A stretch of 48,826 bases of DNA from Rhizobium hidalgonense (GTDB lineage: Bacteria > Pseudomonadota > Alphaproteobacteria > Rhizobiales > Rhizobiaceae), in NCBI RefSeq assembly GCF_002914525.1, contig NZ_LODW01000067.1, positions 1 to 48,826 of the forward strand, given 5' to 3'. Made by a program: the position numbers and the translations under genes. The notes below the pieces were generated by a model. That model was not told the DNA's origin, made no database searches, and saw nothing but the letters and a program-made list of their open reading frames with translations. The number at the start of each line of letters is the position of its first letter. Within the stretch, counting starts at the first letter, position 1. Shown here piece after piece: positions 1-8,371 of this stretch.

Positions 1-441
1 CAGCCAGTTGACCGAATGGACGTTGACCGGGGCGGCGACCCATTTGCCGTCATAGACCGAGAACTTCTGCAGCGCCGCCGGCACCGATTTGTCCCAGCCT
101 TCCTTCTTCGCCGTCTCGGTCAGGTCGCCCATCACACCGGCCTGGGCGTAATCGAGCACGGTGTAGCCCAGCATCTGCGAGGCCGTCGGATAGGTGCCGG
201 CCGCCACCATCGCCTTCAGCGCCGTCATCGCCGCATCACCGCCGCCGCCGGCAACCGGCACGTCTTTCCAGGCAAAGCCTTCCTTCGACAGATCCTGCTT
301 CAGAACGTTCAGCGCCGCTGCCTCGCCGCCTGACGTCCACCAGTGAAGCATCTGAACCTCTTTTACGTCGGCAGCCTGCGCCGCACCAAGGCCAGCCATC
401 ATCACGACGGCAATGGCCGCCGAGCTCAAAAACTTGCGCAT
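1..441 (-). CDS. Sugar ABC transporter substrate-binding protein, partial (C-terminus off the left edge)
   Basis: The first 147 codons of a periplasmic solute-binding protein are open from an ATG at 441 down to base 1; the rest lies outside the window. The N-terminus is a Sec signal peptide (MRKFLSSAAIAVV, cleavage near AAQA-AD). The mature part starts with VQMLHWWTSGGEAAALNVL and a VAGGGGDAA block, which resemble glucose/mannose-type binding proteins of family 1 ABC importers. It would capture a sugar in the periplasm for permeases presumably encoded to the left. A GGGAGGAAATT ribosome site precedes the ATG. It is divergent from a LacI-type regulator, which is the usual arrangement for a sugar-induced operon. 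The exact sugar cannot be read from the sequence. Confidence 0.85.
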   Translation of the reverse strand, partial: MRKFLSSAAIAVVMMAGLGAAQAADVKEVQMLHWWTSGGEAAALNVLKQDLSKEGFAWKDVPVAGGGGDAAMTALKAMVAAGTYPTASQMLGYTVLDYAQAGVMGDLTETAKKEGWDKSVPAALQKFSVYDGKWVAAPVNVHSVNWL

Positions 442-547
442 GAATTTCCTCCCATTGAAATCGGCGGCGGGCCCTCCCTGCCGCCCGATGTTTTCCACCG
501 TTCCGGCGGTCGACATCGGCCGCACTCCTCCGCGCGGTTGCTAATTT

Positions 548-557
548 AAAACGTTAT
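548..557. promoter_or_regulatory. Probable LacI-family operator, transporter-proximal copy
   Basis: AAAACGTTAT is a near-perfect dyad centred on CG at 552/553 inside TTTAAAACGTTATAA. LacI/GalR-family regulators typically bind AT-flanked palindromes with a central CG pair. It lies about 105 bp upstream of the binding-protein start, with a matching site at 669-678. The gap 442-745 holds no gene; it is an AT-rich promoter region with these two sites. Confidence 0.6.
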
Positions 558-668
558 AAGCCTCTGATCGTCAAGCCCTTTCTCGACTCCCGAGAAAAAT
601 ATGCCTATTTCGATATCCTATTGAATTTTATGTATATTATTGATTTGGCTAACAGATCGCAAAAATTT

Positions 669-678
669 AAAACGTTTT
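669..678. promoter_or_regulatory. Probable LacI-family operator, regulator-proximal copy
   Basis: AAAACGTTTT is a perfect 10-bp palindrome, and its left flank (ATTTAAAACGTT) is the same as at the other site about 121 bp away. It lies about 70 bp upstream of the regulator start, so it could serve autoregulation or loop with the first site. Confidence 0.6.
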
Positions 679-745
679 CATTCCTCGATTGCGCGTCCGA
701 GTCATCGTGTTATTGTATCGCCAATTCCAGCACGGAAAGCCGAAA

Positions 746-1798
746 GTGACCGAACCGTCCCGGCCGCGACGCGGCGAAAATCTCGATATCACCCATAAGC
801 GCGGCAAGCCGACCTTGCGGACGATCGCCACGATCGCCGGCCTTGCGGTGACGACGGTGTCACGCGCCCTCTCCGATGCGCCGCAGATTTCACTGGAAAC
901 CCGCCAGCGCGTGCACCGCATCGCCCGCGAGATCGGCTATCTCCCAGATCGGGCCGCGCAGCGCCTGAAGACCGGCCGCACCAATGTCATCGCCATCTTG
1001 CTCGATTCGCACGAGGAAGTGGTCGGTTTCAGCACCTCGATCATGTACGGCATCGCCAAGGCGCTGAAGGAAACCTCCTATCACCTCGTCGTCGCCCCGA
1101 ACTTCCTGTCGACGACCGATGTCGAGGCCGCCGAATATATCGTCCGCAACCACCTTGCCGACGGGCTGATCTTCACGCGGACCGAACCGCTCGATGCCCG
1201 CGTCCGCCTGCTGTTCGAAACCGGCTTTCCCTTCATCTGTCACGGCCGCACGGAATTTTCGACGCCCCACCCTTATGTCGACTACGACAATTTCACCTTT
1301 GCCTACGAGGCGACACGCCGGCTGATTGCGAAGGGCCGTAGAAAGGTGGCAGTGATCCTGCCGCCGAAAAGGCTGACCTTCTGCCAGCATATCCTGCACG
1401 GCTTCATGACGGCGGTGCGCGAAGCCGGCATTGCCTATGAGATCCCCGAAACGGTCGATCTCGACACGCCGGCGGATGTGCTGCGCGATTGCATCTGCAG
1501 CCGCGCCGCCGCCCCGGATGCGCCCGACGGCTTCATTTGTCCGGGCGAAGTCTCCGCACTCGCCGTCATCAGCGGCATGAGCGACGCCGGCCGGACACTG
1601 GCTGTCGACTACGATATCGTCGCCAAGGAAACATCCCGCCTTCTCACCCAATTGCAGCCGAAGGTCGACACCATTCACGAGGACCTGACGGCGGCGGGCG
1701 AGGATCTCGGGCGCATGCTGCTGCAGCGCATCAACAACCCCGACGCCGAAGACCTGCATCTGCTGCTGCCGCCGCAGATCAATTTCCCGATCGGCTAA
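746..1798 (+). CDS. LacI-family transcriptional regulator of the adjacent sugar transporter
   Basis: A 350-aa repressor-type protein. The N-terminal helix-turn-helix (about residues 24-48, LRTIATIAGLAVTTVSRAL) is the standard LacI/GalR DNA-binding headpiece, followed by a hinge (AAQRLKTGRTNVIAIL) and a periplasmic-binding-protein-like sugar sensor domain. The GTG at 746 is chosen because GGAAAG lies about 8 bases upstream and because the residues encoded further upstream do not resemble a LacI N-terminus; an ATG in frame at 689 would add 19 residues. Divergence from the sugar-binding protein and the two AAAACGTT sites between them point to local control. The inducer is unknown. Confidence 0.88.
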   Translation: MTEPSRPRRGENLDITHKRGKPTLRTIATIAGLAVTTVSRALSDAPQISLETRQRVHRIAREIGYLPDRAAQRLKTGRTNVIAILLDSHEEVVGFSTSIMYGIAKALKETSYHLVVAPNFLSTTDVEAAEYIVRNHLADGLIFTRTEPLDARVRLLFETGFPFICHGRTEFSTPHPYVDYDNFTFAYEATRRLIAKGRRKVAVILPPKRLTFCQHILHGFMTAVREAGIAYEIPETVDLDTPADVLRDCICSRAAAPDAPDGFICPGEVSALAVISGMSDAGRTLAVDYDIVAKETSRLLTQLQPKVDTIHEDLTAAGEDLGRMLLQRINNPDAEDLHLLLPPQINFPIG

Positions 1799-1853
1799 TC
1801 CCTCTGAAGCCTATTCCCAACAGGCGTGATTTGCCCTAGAAGCACGCCGTAAT

Positions 1854-1884
1854 CCGGTCGCAGCCCACCCGGTCAAAACAAGGG
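1854..1884 (+). promoter_or_regulatory. preQ1-I riboswitch controlling queCDE
   Basis: CCGG (1854-1857) pairs with CCGG (1869-1872) to form P1. The loop begins TCGCAG (1858-1863), and an A-rich tail AAAACAAGG follows (1875-1883). These two strands match, as I remember it, the loop and 3' pseudoknot strand of the preQ1-I aptamer of Thermoanaerobacter tengcongensis. The final AAGGGA (1880-1885) is also the ribosome site of queC, whose ATG is at 1894. Ligand binding should therefore hide the Shine-Dalgarno sequence and shut off translation. The context (queuosine precursor genes) fits the ligand. Confidence 0.83.
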
Positions 1885-1893
1885 ATCCAAAAT

Positions 1894-2604
1894 ATGAAGA
1901 CTATTGTCGTCTGCTCCGGCGGACTCGACTCCGTTTCGCTTGCTCACAAAATAGCAGCGGAACAACAGCTTATCGGCCTCGTCTCCTTCGACTACGGCCA
2001 GCGGCATCGCAAGGAACTCGATTTCGCCGCCCGGTGCGCCGCACGCCTTGCTGTTCCCCATCATATCATCGACATCGCCACCATCGGCGGCCATCTCGGC
2101 GGATCGGCCCTGACCGACAATGTCGAGGTCCCGGATGGCCATTACGCCGAGGAGACCATGAAAGCCACCGTGGTGCCGAACCGTAACGCCATCATGCTGG
2201 CGATCGCGTTCGGCTTGGCGGCCGCGCAGAAGGCGGATGCCGTCGCCGTCGCCGTGCATGGCGGCGACCACTTCATCTATCCCGATTGCCGGCCGGGCTT
2301 CATCGACGCCTTCCAGCATATGCAGAACGAAGCTCTGGACGGTTATGCCAGTGTCAGACTGCTCGCACCCTATGTCGATGCTCCCAAAGCGGCGATCGTG
2401 GCCGACGGCGCGAAACATGCGACACCGTTTGTGGAAACATGGTCCTGCTACAAGGGCGGCAGGCTCCATTGCGGGCGTTGCGGAACCTGCGTCGAACGCC
2501 GCGAGGCCTTCCACCTTGCAGAGATTCCCGATCCCACCGAGTACGAAGACGGGGATTTCTGGAAGGCAGCGGTGTCGCAATATTCCGCCGCGGAGGTGCG
2601 TTGA
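1894..2604 (+). CDS. queC: 7-cyano-7-deazaguanine (preQ0) synthase QueC
   Basis: 236 aa. QueC converts 7-carboxy-7-deazaguanine to preQ0 with ATP and ammonia, late in the route to queuosine precursors. The PP-loop SGGLDS is at residues 8-13. A zinc-binding cysteine cluster (SCYKGG, then CGRCGTC) lies near residues 185-200, as expected for the family. It is the first gene of a tight operon; its stop overlaps the queD start (TGATG). Translation is probably controlled by the preQ1 riboswitch directly upstream. No queF is present in the window, so preQ0 reduction is encoded elsewhere. Confidence 0.97.
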   Translation: MKTIVVCSGGLDSVSLAHKIAAEQQLIGLVSFDYGQRHRKELDFAARCAARLAVPHHIIDIATIGGHLGGSALTDNVEVPDGHYAEETMKATVVPNRNAIMLAIAFGLAAAQKADAVAVAVHGGDHFIYPDCRPGFIDAFQHMQNEALDGYASVRLLAPYVDAPKAAIVADGAKHATPFVETWSCYKGGRLHCGRCGTCVERREAFHLAEIPDPTEYEDGDFWKAAVSQYSAAEVR

Positions 2605-2960
2605 TGTACCGCATCACCAAGGAGTTTCATCTCTCCGCCTCGCACCAGCTGGACCACCTGCCCGCCGATCATCAATGCGCCAGGCTTCACGGCCACAACT
2701 ATATCGTGGTCGTCGAACTCGCGGCCGAAAGCCTCAATGACGACGGCTTCGTGCGCGACTATCACGACCTCTCGCCGCTCAAGCGCTATATCGACGAGGC
2801 GCTCGATCATCGCCATCTGAACGAGGTCTTCGGCCATTCGAAAGTCACATCCGAGTTCCTGGCAAAGCACTTTTACGACTGGTGCAAGCAGCGCTTCCCG
2901 GAGACATCGTCCGTCCGCATCAGCGAGACGCCGAAGACCTGGGCGGAGTACCGGCCATGA
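2604..2960 (+). CDS. queD: 6-carboxy-5,6,7,8-tetrahydropterin synthase QueD
   Basis: 118 aa, typical for bacterial QueD. It converts 7,8-dihydroneopterin triphosphate to 6-carboxytetrahydropterin. The zinc histidines are visible at H14 (SASHQL), H29 and H31 (LHGHNY), and C25 is the catalytic cysteine. The ATG overlaps the queC stop by one base and the gene's own stop overlaps the queE start (ATGA), which implies translational coupling. The start is set by the N-terminal MYRITKEFHLSASH, which fits the family. Confidence 0.95.
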   Translation: MYRITKEFHLSASHQLDHLPADHQCARLHGHNYIVVVELAAESLNDDGFVRDYHDLSPLKRYIDEALDHRHLNEVFGHSKVTSEFLAKHFYDWCKQRFPETSSVRISETPKTWAEYRP

Positions 2961-3685
2961 GCGCAGGGACCATTCGCGTCAGTGAGATCTTCGGCCCGAC
3001 CATCCAGGGCGAAGGCGTTTTGATCGGACTGCCGACAGTATTCGTCAGGACAGGCGGCTGTGACTATCGCTGCTCCTGGTGCGATAGTCTTCACGCGGTC
3101 GACAGCGCCTACCGGGATCAATGGATTCCGATGGCGGTCGATGCGATCTGGCAGGAGGTGACGAGGCTTTCCGGCGGCAGGCCGATGACGATTTCCCTTT
3201 CCGGAGGCAATCCGGCGATCCAACCTCTGGGGCCGCTGATCGAGCTCGGCCATTCCCAGGGATACCGCTTCGCGCTGGAAACGCAGGGAAGTGTGGCCAG
3301 AGACTGGTTTCGCGATCTAGACGTCCTGGTCTTGAGCCCCAAGCCGCCGTCGAGCGGAATGCTGACCGATTGGGGTGAGATCGACAATTGTCTACGGCAT
3401 GCCGCCGGCGGACCGGAGATCGCATTGAAAATCGTCGTCTTCGACGACGTCGATTACGCCTTCGCGCAACGGGTGGGCGAGCGTTATCCCTATATTCCCT
3501 TGTTTCTCCAGCCGGGCAACCATACACCGCCGCCGCCTGATGACGACGACGCCCGCATCGATATCGATGGCCTCATGGACAGGATGCACTGGCTAATCGA
3601 TAAGGTAACCGCCGACGGATGGTTTGCCCCGCGCGTGCTGCCGCAGCTGCACGTGCTGCTGTGGGGCAACAAGCGCGGCGTGTGA
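2957..3685 (+). CDS. queE: 7-carboxy-7-deazaguanine synthase QueE (radical SAM)
   Basis: 242 aa. It rearranges carboxytetrahydropterin to 7-carboxy-7-deazaguanine using a [4Fe-4S] cluster and SAM. The radical SAM motif CDYRCSWC is at residues 35-42 (CX3CX2C), preceded by the family signature EIFGPTIQGEG. A glycine-rich SLSGGNPA motif follows around residue 80. The start ATG at 2957 overlaps the queD stop. It is the last gene of queCDE; the convergent cyclase gene ends only 6 bp downstream, so any shared terminator must lie within coding sequence. Confidence 0.95.
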   Translation: MSAGTIRVSEIFGPTIQGEGVLIGLPTVFVRTGGCDYRCSWCDSLHAVDSAYRDQWIPMAVDAIWQEVTRLSGGRPMTISLSGGNPAIQPLGPLIELGHSQGYRFALETQGSVARDWFRDLDVLVLSPKPPSSGMLTDWGEIDNCLRHAAGGPEIALKIVVFDDVDYAFAQRVGERYPYIPLFLQPGNHTPPPPDDDDARIDIDGLMDRMHWLIDKVTADGWFAPRVLPQLHVLLWGNKRGV

Positions 3686-3691
3686 GCCGGT

Positions 3692-4915
3692 CTATCGTTC
3701 CGGAAAGGCGAAGACATCGACAGGCTCTCCGAGCCCGCGCAGCGGGAAGGTGCCGAGACTGTCCATGTCTTTCGCGCAGCTTGCCATTTCGACGAAGGCC
3801 CGCGACAAGAGCACCGGACGCTTGACCTCCTTGGTCAGGCTTTCCAGCCGCGAGGCGACATTGACCGCCGGGCCGATGACGGTGAAATCCAGCCGGCGGC
3901 GCGAGCCGATATTGCCGTACATAACATCGCCGACGTGCACGCCGACGCCGTAGCGTAGCGGCTCGCGCCCCATGCGCACATGTTCCTTGTTCAACTCGGC
4001 CATCGACGCCTGCCCCTCGCGGATTGCCTGCAGCAGATCGAGGCAGGCCGTTTCCTTGGTCAGCGGGAAGATCGCCAGCAATCCGTCGCCCATGAACTTC
4101 AGGATCTCGCCGCCATAACGCTCGATCGGATCCGACATGGCGTCGAAATAGTCGTTCAGCAGGTGGATGACATCGTCGCGCGGCCAGAGATCGGAAATCG
4201 CCGTAAAGTCGCGCAGGTCGCAGATCATGATCGCCGCGCCGACGGTTGCGCCGCTGCCGCGCGTCGTCACGCCCGACAGGATCTGCTCGCTCGCATGCGG
4301 CCCGACATAGGTCTGCAGCAGCGTGCGCGCCATGATGTTCTTCAGCCTGATTTCGCTGACCAGCGTCAGGGCCGGCAGGAGATCGCGCAGGAAATCGACA
4401 TGTTCGCGCTCGAAGCCACCCGGTCGGCTGGTGGAAAATGTCACGACATGCCGTTTGCCGAAGGTGTGCTCGACCGGCCAGGCGATATATTCGGTCAGGC
4501 CGTCGTCATGCAGTTCCTGATAGAATGCATCCAGGTCACCGTCGGCTGCGCCTTCCAGCCGTTTGCGCAGCTCCTCGGCACCCTGATGGATCGCATTGAT
4601 CGGACTGTTCAGAAACTCCGGCGTGTTTTCGACACCATAGGCGAATGTGTCGATCTTCGCCTCCGCAAGACCGTCCTTCCAGAGGATGCGGGCGCCGACC
4701 CATTGCGGATGGTTCGTGCGGAAATGCAACGTCGCCCGCGCCACCGGCACCCCCGCCGAAAGCAGCTTCCCGCACATTTCCACCAGGATATTGTCGATGA
4801 AACGTTCGCTGCGCGTCTCGTTCACTAGCCAGTCGAGAACCCGCCTTCTGCGGATCGGCCAGACACCCTCCTCCGCCTCGACGGCACTCCCGGCCTTGTT
4901 TGGAAAAGACGACAT
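3692..4915 (-). CDS. Class III adenylate/guanylate cyclase
   Basis: 407 aa, soluble (no obvious membrane segment). The N-terminal ~220 residues lack a domain I can name with certainty and could be a sensor. The C-terminal ~180 residues are a class III nucleotide cyclase: metal-binding Asp in IMICDLRDFT, second Asp in KFMGDGLLAIF, a Lys in ILKFMGD and Asp in RRLDFTVIG that favour ATP over GTP, and NVASRLE carrying the transition-state Asn and Arg. It is therefore probably an active adenylate cyclase making cAMP. ATG at 4915 has GGGAG 7 bases upstream; a TTG at 4918 is an alternative. Rhizobia carry many such cyclases, and the input signal is not evident. Confidence 0.9.
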   Translation of the reverse strand: MSSFPNKAGSAVEAEEGVWPIRRRRVLDWLVNETRSERFIDNILVEMCGKLLSAGVPVARATLHFRTNHPQWVGARILWKDGLAEAKIDTFAYGVENTPEFLNSPINAIHQGAEELRKRLEGAADGDLDAFYQELHDDGLTEYIAWPVEHTFGKRHVVTFSTSRPGGFEREHVDFLRDLLPALTLVSEIRLKNIMARTLLQTYVGPHASEQILSGVTTRGSGATVGAAIMICDLRDFTAISDLWPRDDVIHLLNDYFDAMSDPIERYGGEILKFMGDGLLAIFPLTKETACLDLLQAIREGQASMAELNKEHVRMGREPLRYGVGVHVGDVMYGNIGSRRRLDFTVIGPAVNVASRLESLTKEVKRPVLLSRAFVEMASCAKDMDSLGTFPLRGLGEPVDVFAFPER

Positions 4916-5019
4916 CAAAAACTCCCGTTACGCCAGATCACCCGAAAAGGACCGAACTCGATTTCCGCTGTATGTGGTCGACGGGCAAGCAAATGATAAG
5001 GGGAAACTGCGGTCAAACC

Positions 5020-5994
5020 TCAAAAATCCCAATCCTCGTCTTCGGTCGCCACCGCCTTGCCGATAACATAGGAGGAACCGGAGCCGGAGAAGAAGTCATG
5101 GTTTTCGTCGGCATTCGGCGACAGCGCAGACAGGATCGCCGGGTTGACCTTGCAGGCCTCGCCCGGGAAAAGCGCCTCGTAACCGAGGTTCATCAACGCC
5201 TTGTTGGCATTGTAATGCAGGAATTTCTTGACGTCTTCGGTCAGCCCGACGCCGTCATAGAGCGCCTCGGTATATCGAGCCTCGTTGTCGTAGAGTTCGA
5301 GCAGCAGGTCGAAAGCGAAATCCTTGATCTCCTGCCTTCTCTCTTCCCCGAGCAGCTCCAGTCCGCGCTGGAACTTGTAGCCGATATAATAGCCGTGCAC
5401 CGCCTCGTCGCGGATGATCAGCCGGATCATGTCGGCCGTATTGGTGAGTTTGGCGCGGCTCGACCAGTACATCGGCAGGTAGAAGCCGGAATAGAACAGG
5501 AAGCTTTCGAGGAAGACGCTGGCAACCTTCTTCTTCAGGGGATCACCAGAGCGATACTGCTCCATGATCAGCGCCGATTTGCGCTGCAGGAATTCGTTTT
5601 CCTCCGACCAGCGGTAGGCATCGTCGACATCAACAGTCGAGCACAGCGTCGAGAAGATCGAGGAATAGGAGCGTGCATGCACCGCCTCCATGAAGGAGAC
5701 ATTCGAAAGCACCGCCTCCTCATGCGGCGTTACCGCATCCTCCATCAGCCTGATGGACCCGACACCGTTCTGGATCGTGTCCAGCAGCGTCAGCCCGGTG
5801 AAGACGCGGATGGTCAGCTGCTGCTCGGCCGCCGTCAGCGTCGCCCAGGAAGGAATGTCGTTCGACAGCGGCACCTTTTCCGGCAGCCAGAAATTGCCGG
5901 TGAGGCGGTTCCAGACTTCGAGATCCTTATCGTCCTCGATGCGGTTCCAGTTGATGGCGCGCACGCGGGAGATGGGCTTTACGGCGATGTTCAT
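5020..5994 (-). CDS. nrdF: Class Ib ribonucleotide reductase small subunit NrdF
   Basis: 324 aa. NrdF supplies the tyrosyl radical (from a dimanganese or diiron site) for ribonucleotide reduction by NrdE. Helices with metal-ligand Glu/His are visible (FMEAVHARSYS, RDEAVHGYYIG). The protein ends in DEDWDF, the usual type of C-terminal peptide that docks on NrdE. It is the last gene of nrdHIEF, separated from nrdE by a 172-bp gap that carries a rhizobial palindromic repeat. Confidence 0.97.
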   Translation of the reverse strand: MNIAVKPISRVRAINWNRIEDDKDLEVWNRLTGNFWLPEKVPLSNDIPSWATLTAAEQQLTIRVFTGLTLLDTIQNGVGSIRLMEDAVTPHEEAVLSNVSFMEAVHARSYSSIFSTLCSTVDVDDAYRWSEENEFLQRKSALIMEQYRSGDPLKKKVASVFLESFLFYSGFYLPMYWSSRAKLTNTADMIRLIIRDEAVHGYYIGYKFQRGLELLGEERRQEIKDFAFDLLLELYDNEARYTEALYDGVGLTEDVKKFLHYNANKALMNLGYEALFPGEACKVNPAILSALSPNADENHDFFSGSGSSYVIGKAVATEDEDWDF

Positions 5995-6031
5995 GGTGAT
6001 TATGTCTCTCCATTAGATGCTAGCGTTCGGA

Positions 6032-6133
6032 GCCCCTCACCCTGCCCTCTCCCCGAGGGGCGAGGGGATGTCACGCCTGCCGCAGATGTCTTCTCCCTAT
6101 CGGGGAGAAGGTGCCGGCAGGCGGATGAGGGGG
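6032..6133. repeat. Rhizobial intergenic palindromic repeat between nrdE and nrdF
   Basis: The stretch starts GCCCCTCACCCTGCCCTCTC and contains two inverted pairs: CTCCCCGAGGGGCGAGGGG, and CTTCTCCCTATCGGGGAGAAG. The left CCCCTCACC and the right GATGAGGGG are also complementary, so the whole unit can fold as one structure. Elements of this type are scattered between genes in rhizobial genomes (from memory). Here one sits inside an operon and accounts for most of the nrdE-nrdF gap. Confidence 0.7.
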
Positions 6134-6166
6134 CCACTCGCTTAAAGGCTCACGGCCGAAACCAAA

Positions 6167-8371
6167 TTACAGCGTACAGGACACACAGCCCTGCACTTCC
6201 GTACCCGAAAGTGCCATCTGGCGAAGTCGGATGTAGTAGATCGTCTTGATGCCCTTCTTCCAGGCGTAAATCTGCGCCTTGTTGATATCCCTCGTCGTTG
6301 CCGTGTCGCGGAAGAACAGGGTCAGCGACAGGCCCTGGTCGACATGCTGGGTCGCCGCCGCATAGGTATCGATGATCTTCTCCGGCCCGATCTCGTAGGC
6401 GTCCTGATAATAATCGAGATTGTCGTTGGTCATGAACGGCGCCGGATAATAGACGCGGCCGATCTTGCCTTCCTTGCGGATCTCGATCTTCGAGACGATC
6501 GGATGGATCGAGGAGGTCGAGTGATTGATGTAGGAGATCGATCCGGTCGGCGGCACCGCCTGCAGATTCTGGTTATAAAGGCCGGAGGTCATGACAGCCT
6601 TCTTCAGCGCCACCCAATCTTCCTGTGTCGGAATATGGATGCCGGCCGTCTGAAACAGCGTCTTCACTTTCTCCGTCGCCGGCTGCCAGGGCTGGTCGGT
6701 ATATTTGTCGAAATATTCGCCGGAGGCATATTTCGAGTTCTCGAAGCCCTTGAAGCTCGTGCCGCGCTCGACCGCCAAGAGGTTCGAAGCGCGGATCGCG
6801 TGATAGGTCACCGTATAAAAATAGATATTGGTGAAATCGACGCCTTCCTCCGAACCATAGAAGATCCGCTCGCGAGCGAGATAGCCGTGCAGGTTCATCT
6901 GGCCGAGGCCGATCGCATGGCTCTCGTCGTTGCCCTTCTCGATCGAGGGCACCGAGGCGATGTGGCTCATGTCGGAGACGGCCGTCAGCGCCCGGATCGA
7001 GGTTTCGATCGTCCTGCCGAAATCGGCGGAATCCATGGCTGCGGCAATGTTCAGCGAACCGAGATTGCAGGAAATATCCTTGCCGAGATGTTTGTAGGAG
7101 AGGTCGTCATCGTATTCGCTCGCCTCGCTGACCTGCAGGATCTCCGAGCAGAGATTGCTCATCGAAATGCGCCCGGCGATCGGGTTCGCCCGGTTCACCG
7201 TGTCCTCGAACATGATGTAGGGATAACCGCTTTCGAACTGGATTTCGGCGAGCAGCTGGAAAAATTCGCGCGCCTTGATCTTCTTCTTGGAGATGCGGGC
7301 GTCCGCCACCATCTCGCGATACTTTTCCGTCACCGAAATCTCGGTAAAGGGCACGCCATAGACGCGCTCCACGTCATAGGGCGAGAACAGGTACATGTCC
7401 TCGTTATTCCTAGCGAGTTCGAAGCTGATGTCGGGCACGACGACGCCGAGCGATAGCGTCTTGATGCGGATTTTCTCGTCGGCATTCTCACGCTTGGTAT
7501 CGAGGAAACGCACGATGTCGGGGTGGTGGGCATTGAGATAGACCGCGCCCGCGCCCTGGCGCGCGCCAAGCTGGTTGGCATAGGAGAACGAGTCTTCGAG
7601 CAGCTTCATGACCGGGATGACGCCCGACGACTGGTTCTCGATCTGCTTGATCGGCGCCCCGGCCTCACGGATATTCGTCAGCGACAGCGCCACGCCGCCG
7701 CCGCGTTTCGACAATTGCAGCGCCGAATTGATCGAGCGGCCGATCGATTCCATATTGTCCTCGACCCGCAGCAGGAAGCAGGAGACGAGTTCGCCGCGCT
7801 GCTTCTTGCCGGCATTGAGGAAGGTCGGCGTCGCCGGCTGGAAACGGCCCGAAATGATCTCGTCGACCATGTCGCGGGCAAGGCTTTCGTCGCCCCGCGC
7901 CAAAGCCAGCGCCACCATGCAGATGCGATCCTCATAGCGCTCGAGGTAGCGCTTCCCGTCGAAGGTCTTCAGCGTATAGCTGGTGTAATATTTGAAGGCG
8001 CCGAGGAAGGTGGGAAACCGGAATTTCCTGGCATAGGCCTGGTCGAACAGGTCGCGGACGAAATTGAAGGAATACTGGTCGAGAACCTCCTGCTCGTAAT
8101 AGCCTTCGGTCACGAGGTAATCGAGCTTTTCCCGCAGATTGTGAAAGAACACCGTGTTCTGGTTCACATGCTGCAGAAAATACTGCTTGGCCGCCATGCG
8201 GTCCTTGTCGAGCTGGATCCGTCCCTCCTCGTCATAGAGGTTCAGCATCGCGTTCAGCGCGTGATAGTCGAGTGTCTCCGCCGCTTTCAAAGGGCGTTCG
8301 GCAGCTGGATGAGCAAAAGTGTTATGCGGTTTTGCGCCCGCATCCCGCGTTAAAGGTGTTCCCGTGTCCAA
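6167..8371 (-). CDS. nrdE: Class Ib ribonucleotide reductase large subunit NrdE
   Basis: 734 aa. NrdE is the catalytic subunit reducing ribonucleoside diphosphates, fed with electrons by NrdH. Seen in the sequence: the SMSNLCSEIL and SCNLGSLN active-site region, PPTGSISYINHSTSSIHP, and the C-terminal redox pair CVSC (ending CVSCTL). The start is a TTG at 8371, with GGAG 5 bases upstream and 22 bp overlap with nrdI, suggesting coupling; an open frame continues upstream to 8455 but would run deep into nrdI. The product should form the active complex with NrdF and NrdI. Confidence 0.96.
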   Translation of the reverse strand: MDTGTPLTRDAGAKPHNTFAHPAAERPLKAAETLDYHALNAMLNLYDEEGRIQLDKDRMAAKQYFLQHVNQNTVFFHNLREKLDYLVTEGYYEQEVLDQYSFNFVRDLFDQAYARKFRFPTFLGAFKYYTSYTLKTFDGKRYLERYEDRICMVALALARGDESLARDMVDEIISGRFQPATPTFLNAGKKQRGELVSCFLLRVEDNMESIGRSINSALQLSKRGGGVALSLTNIREAGAPIKQIENQSSGVIPVMKLLEDSFSYANQLGARQGAGAVYLNAHHPDIVRFLDTKRENADEKIRIKTLSLGVVVPDISFELARNNEDMYLFSPYDVERVYGVPFTEISVTEKYREMVADARISKKKIKAREFFQLLAEIQFESGYPYIMFEDTVNRANPIAGRISMSNLCSEILQVSEASEYDDDLSYKHLGKDISCNLGSLNIAAAMDSADFGRTIETSIRALTAVSDMSHIASVPSIEKGNDESHAIGLGQMNLHGYLARERIFYGSEEGVDFTNIYFYTVTYHAIRASNLLAVERGTSFKGFENSKYASGEYFDKYTDQPWQPATEKVKTLFQTAGIHIPTQEDWVALKKAVMTSGLYNQNLQAVPPTGSISYINHSTSSIHPIVSKIEIRKEGKIGRVYYPAPFMTNDNLDYYQDAYEIGPEKIIDTYAAATQHVDQGLSLTLFFRDTATTRDINKAQIYAWKKGIKTIYYIRLRQMALSGTEVQGCVSCTL

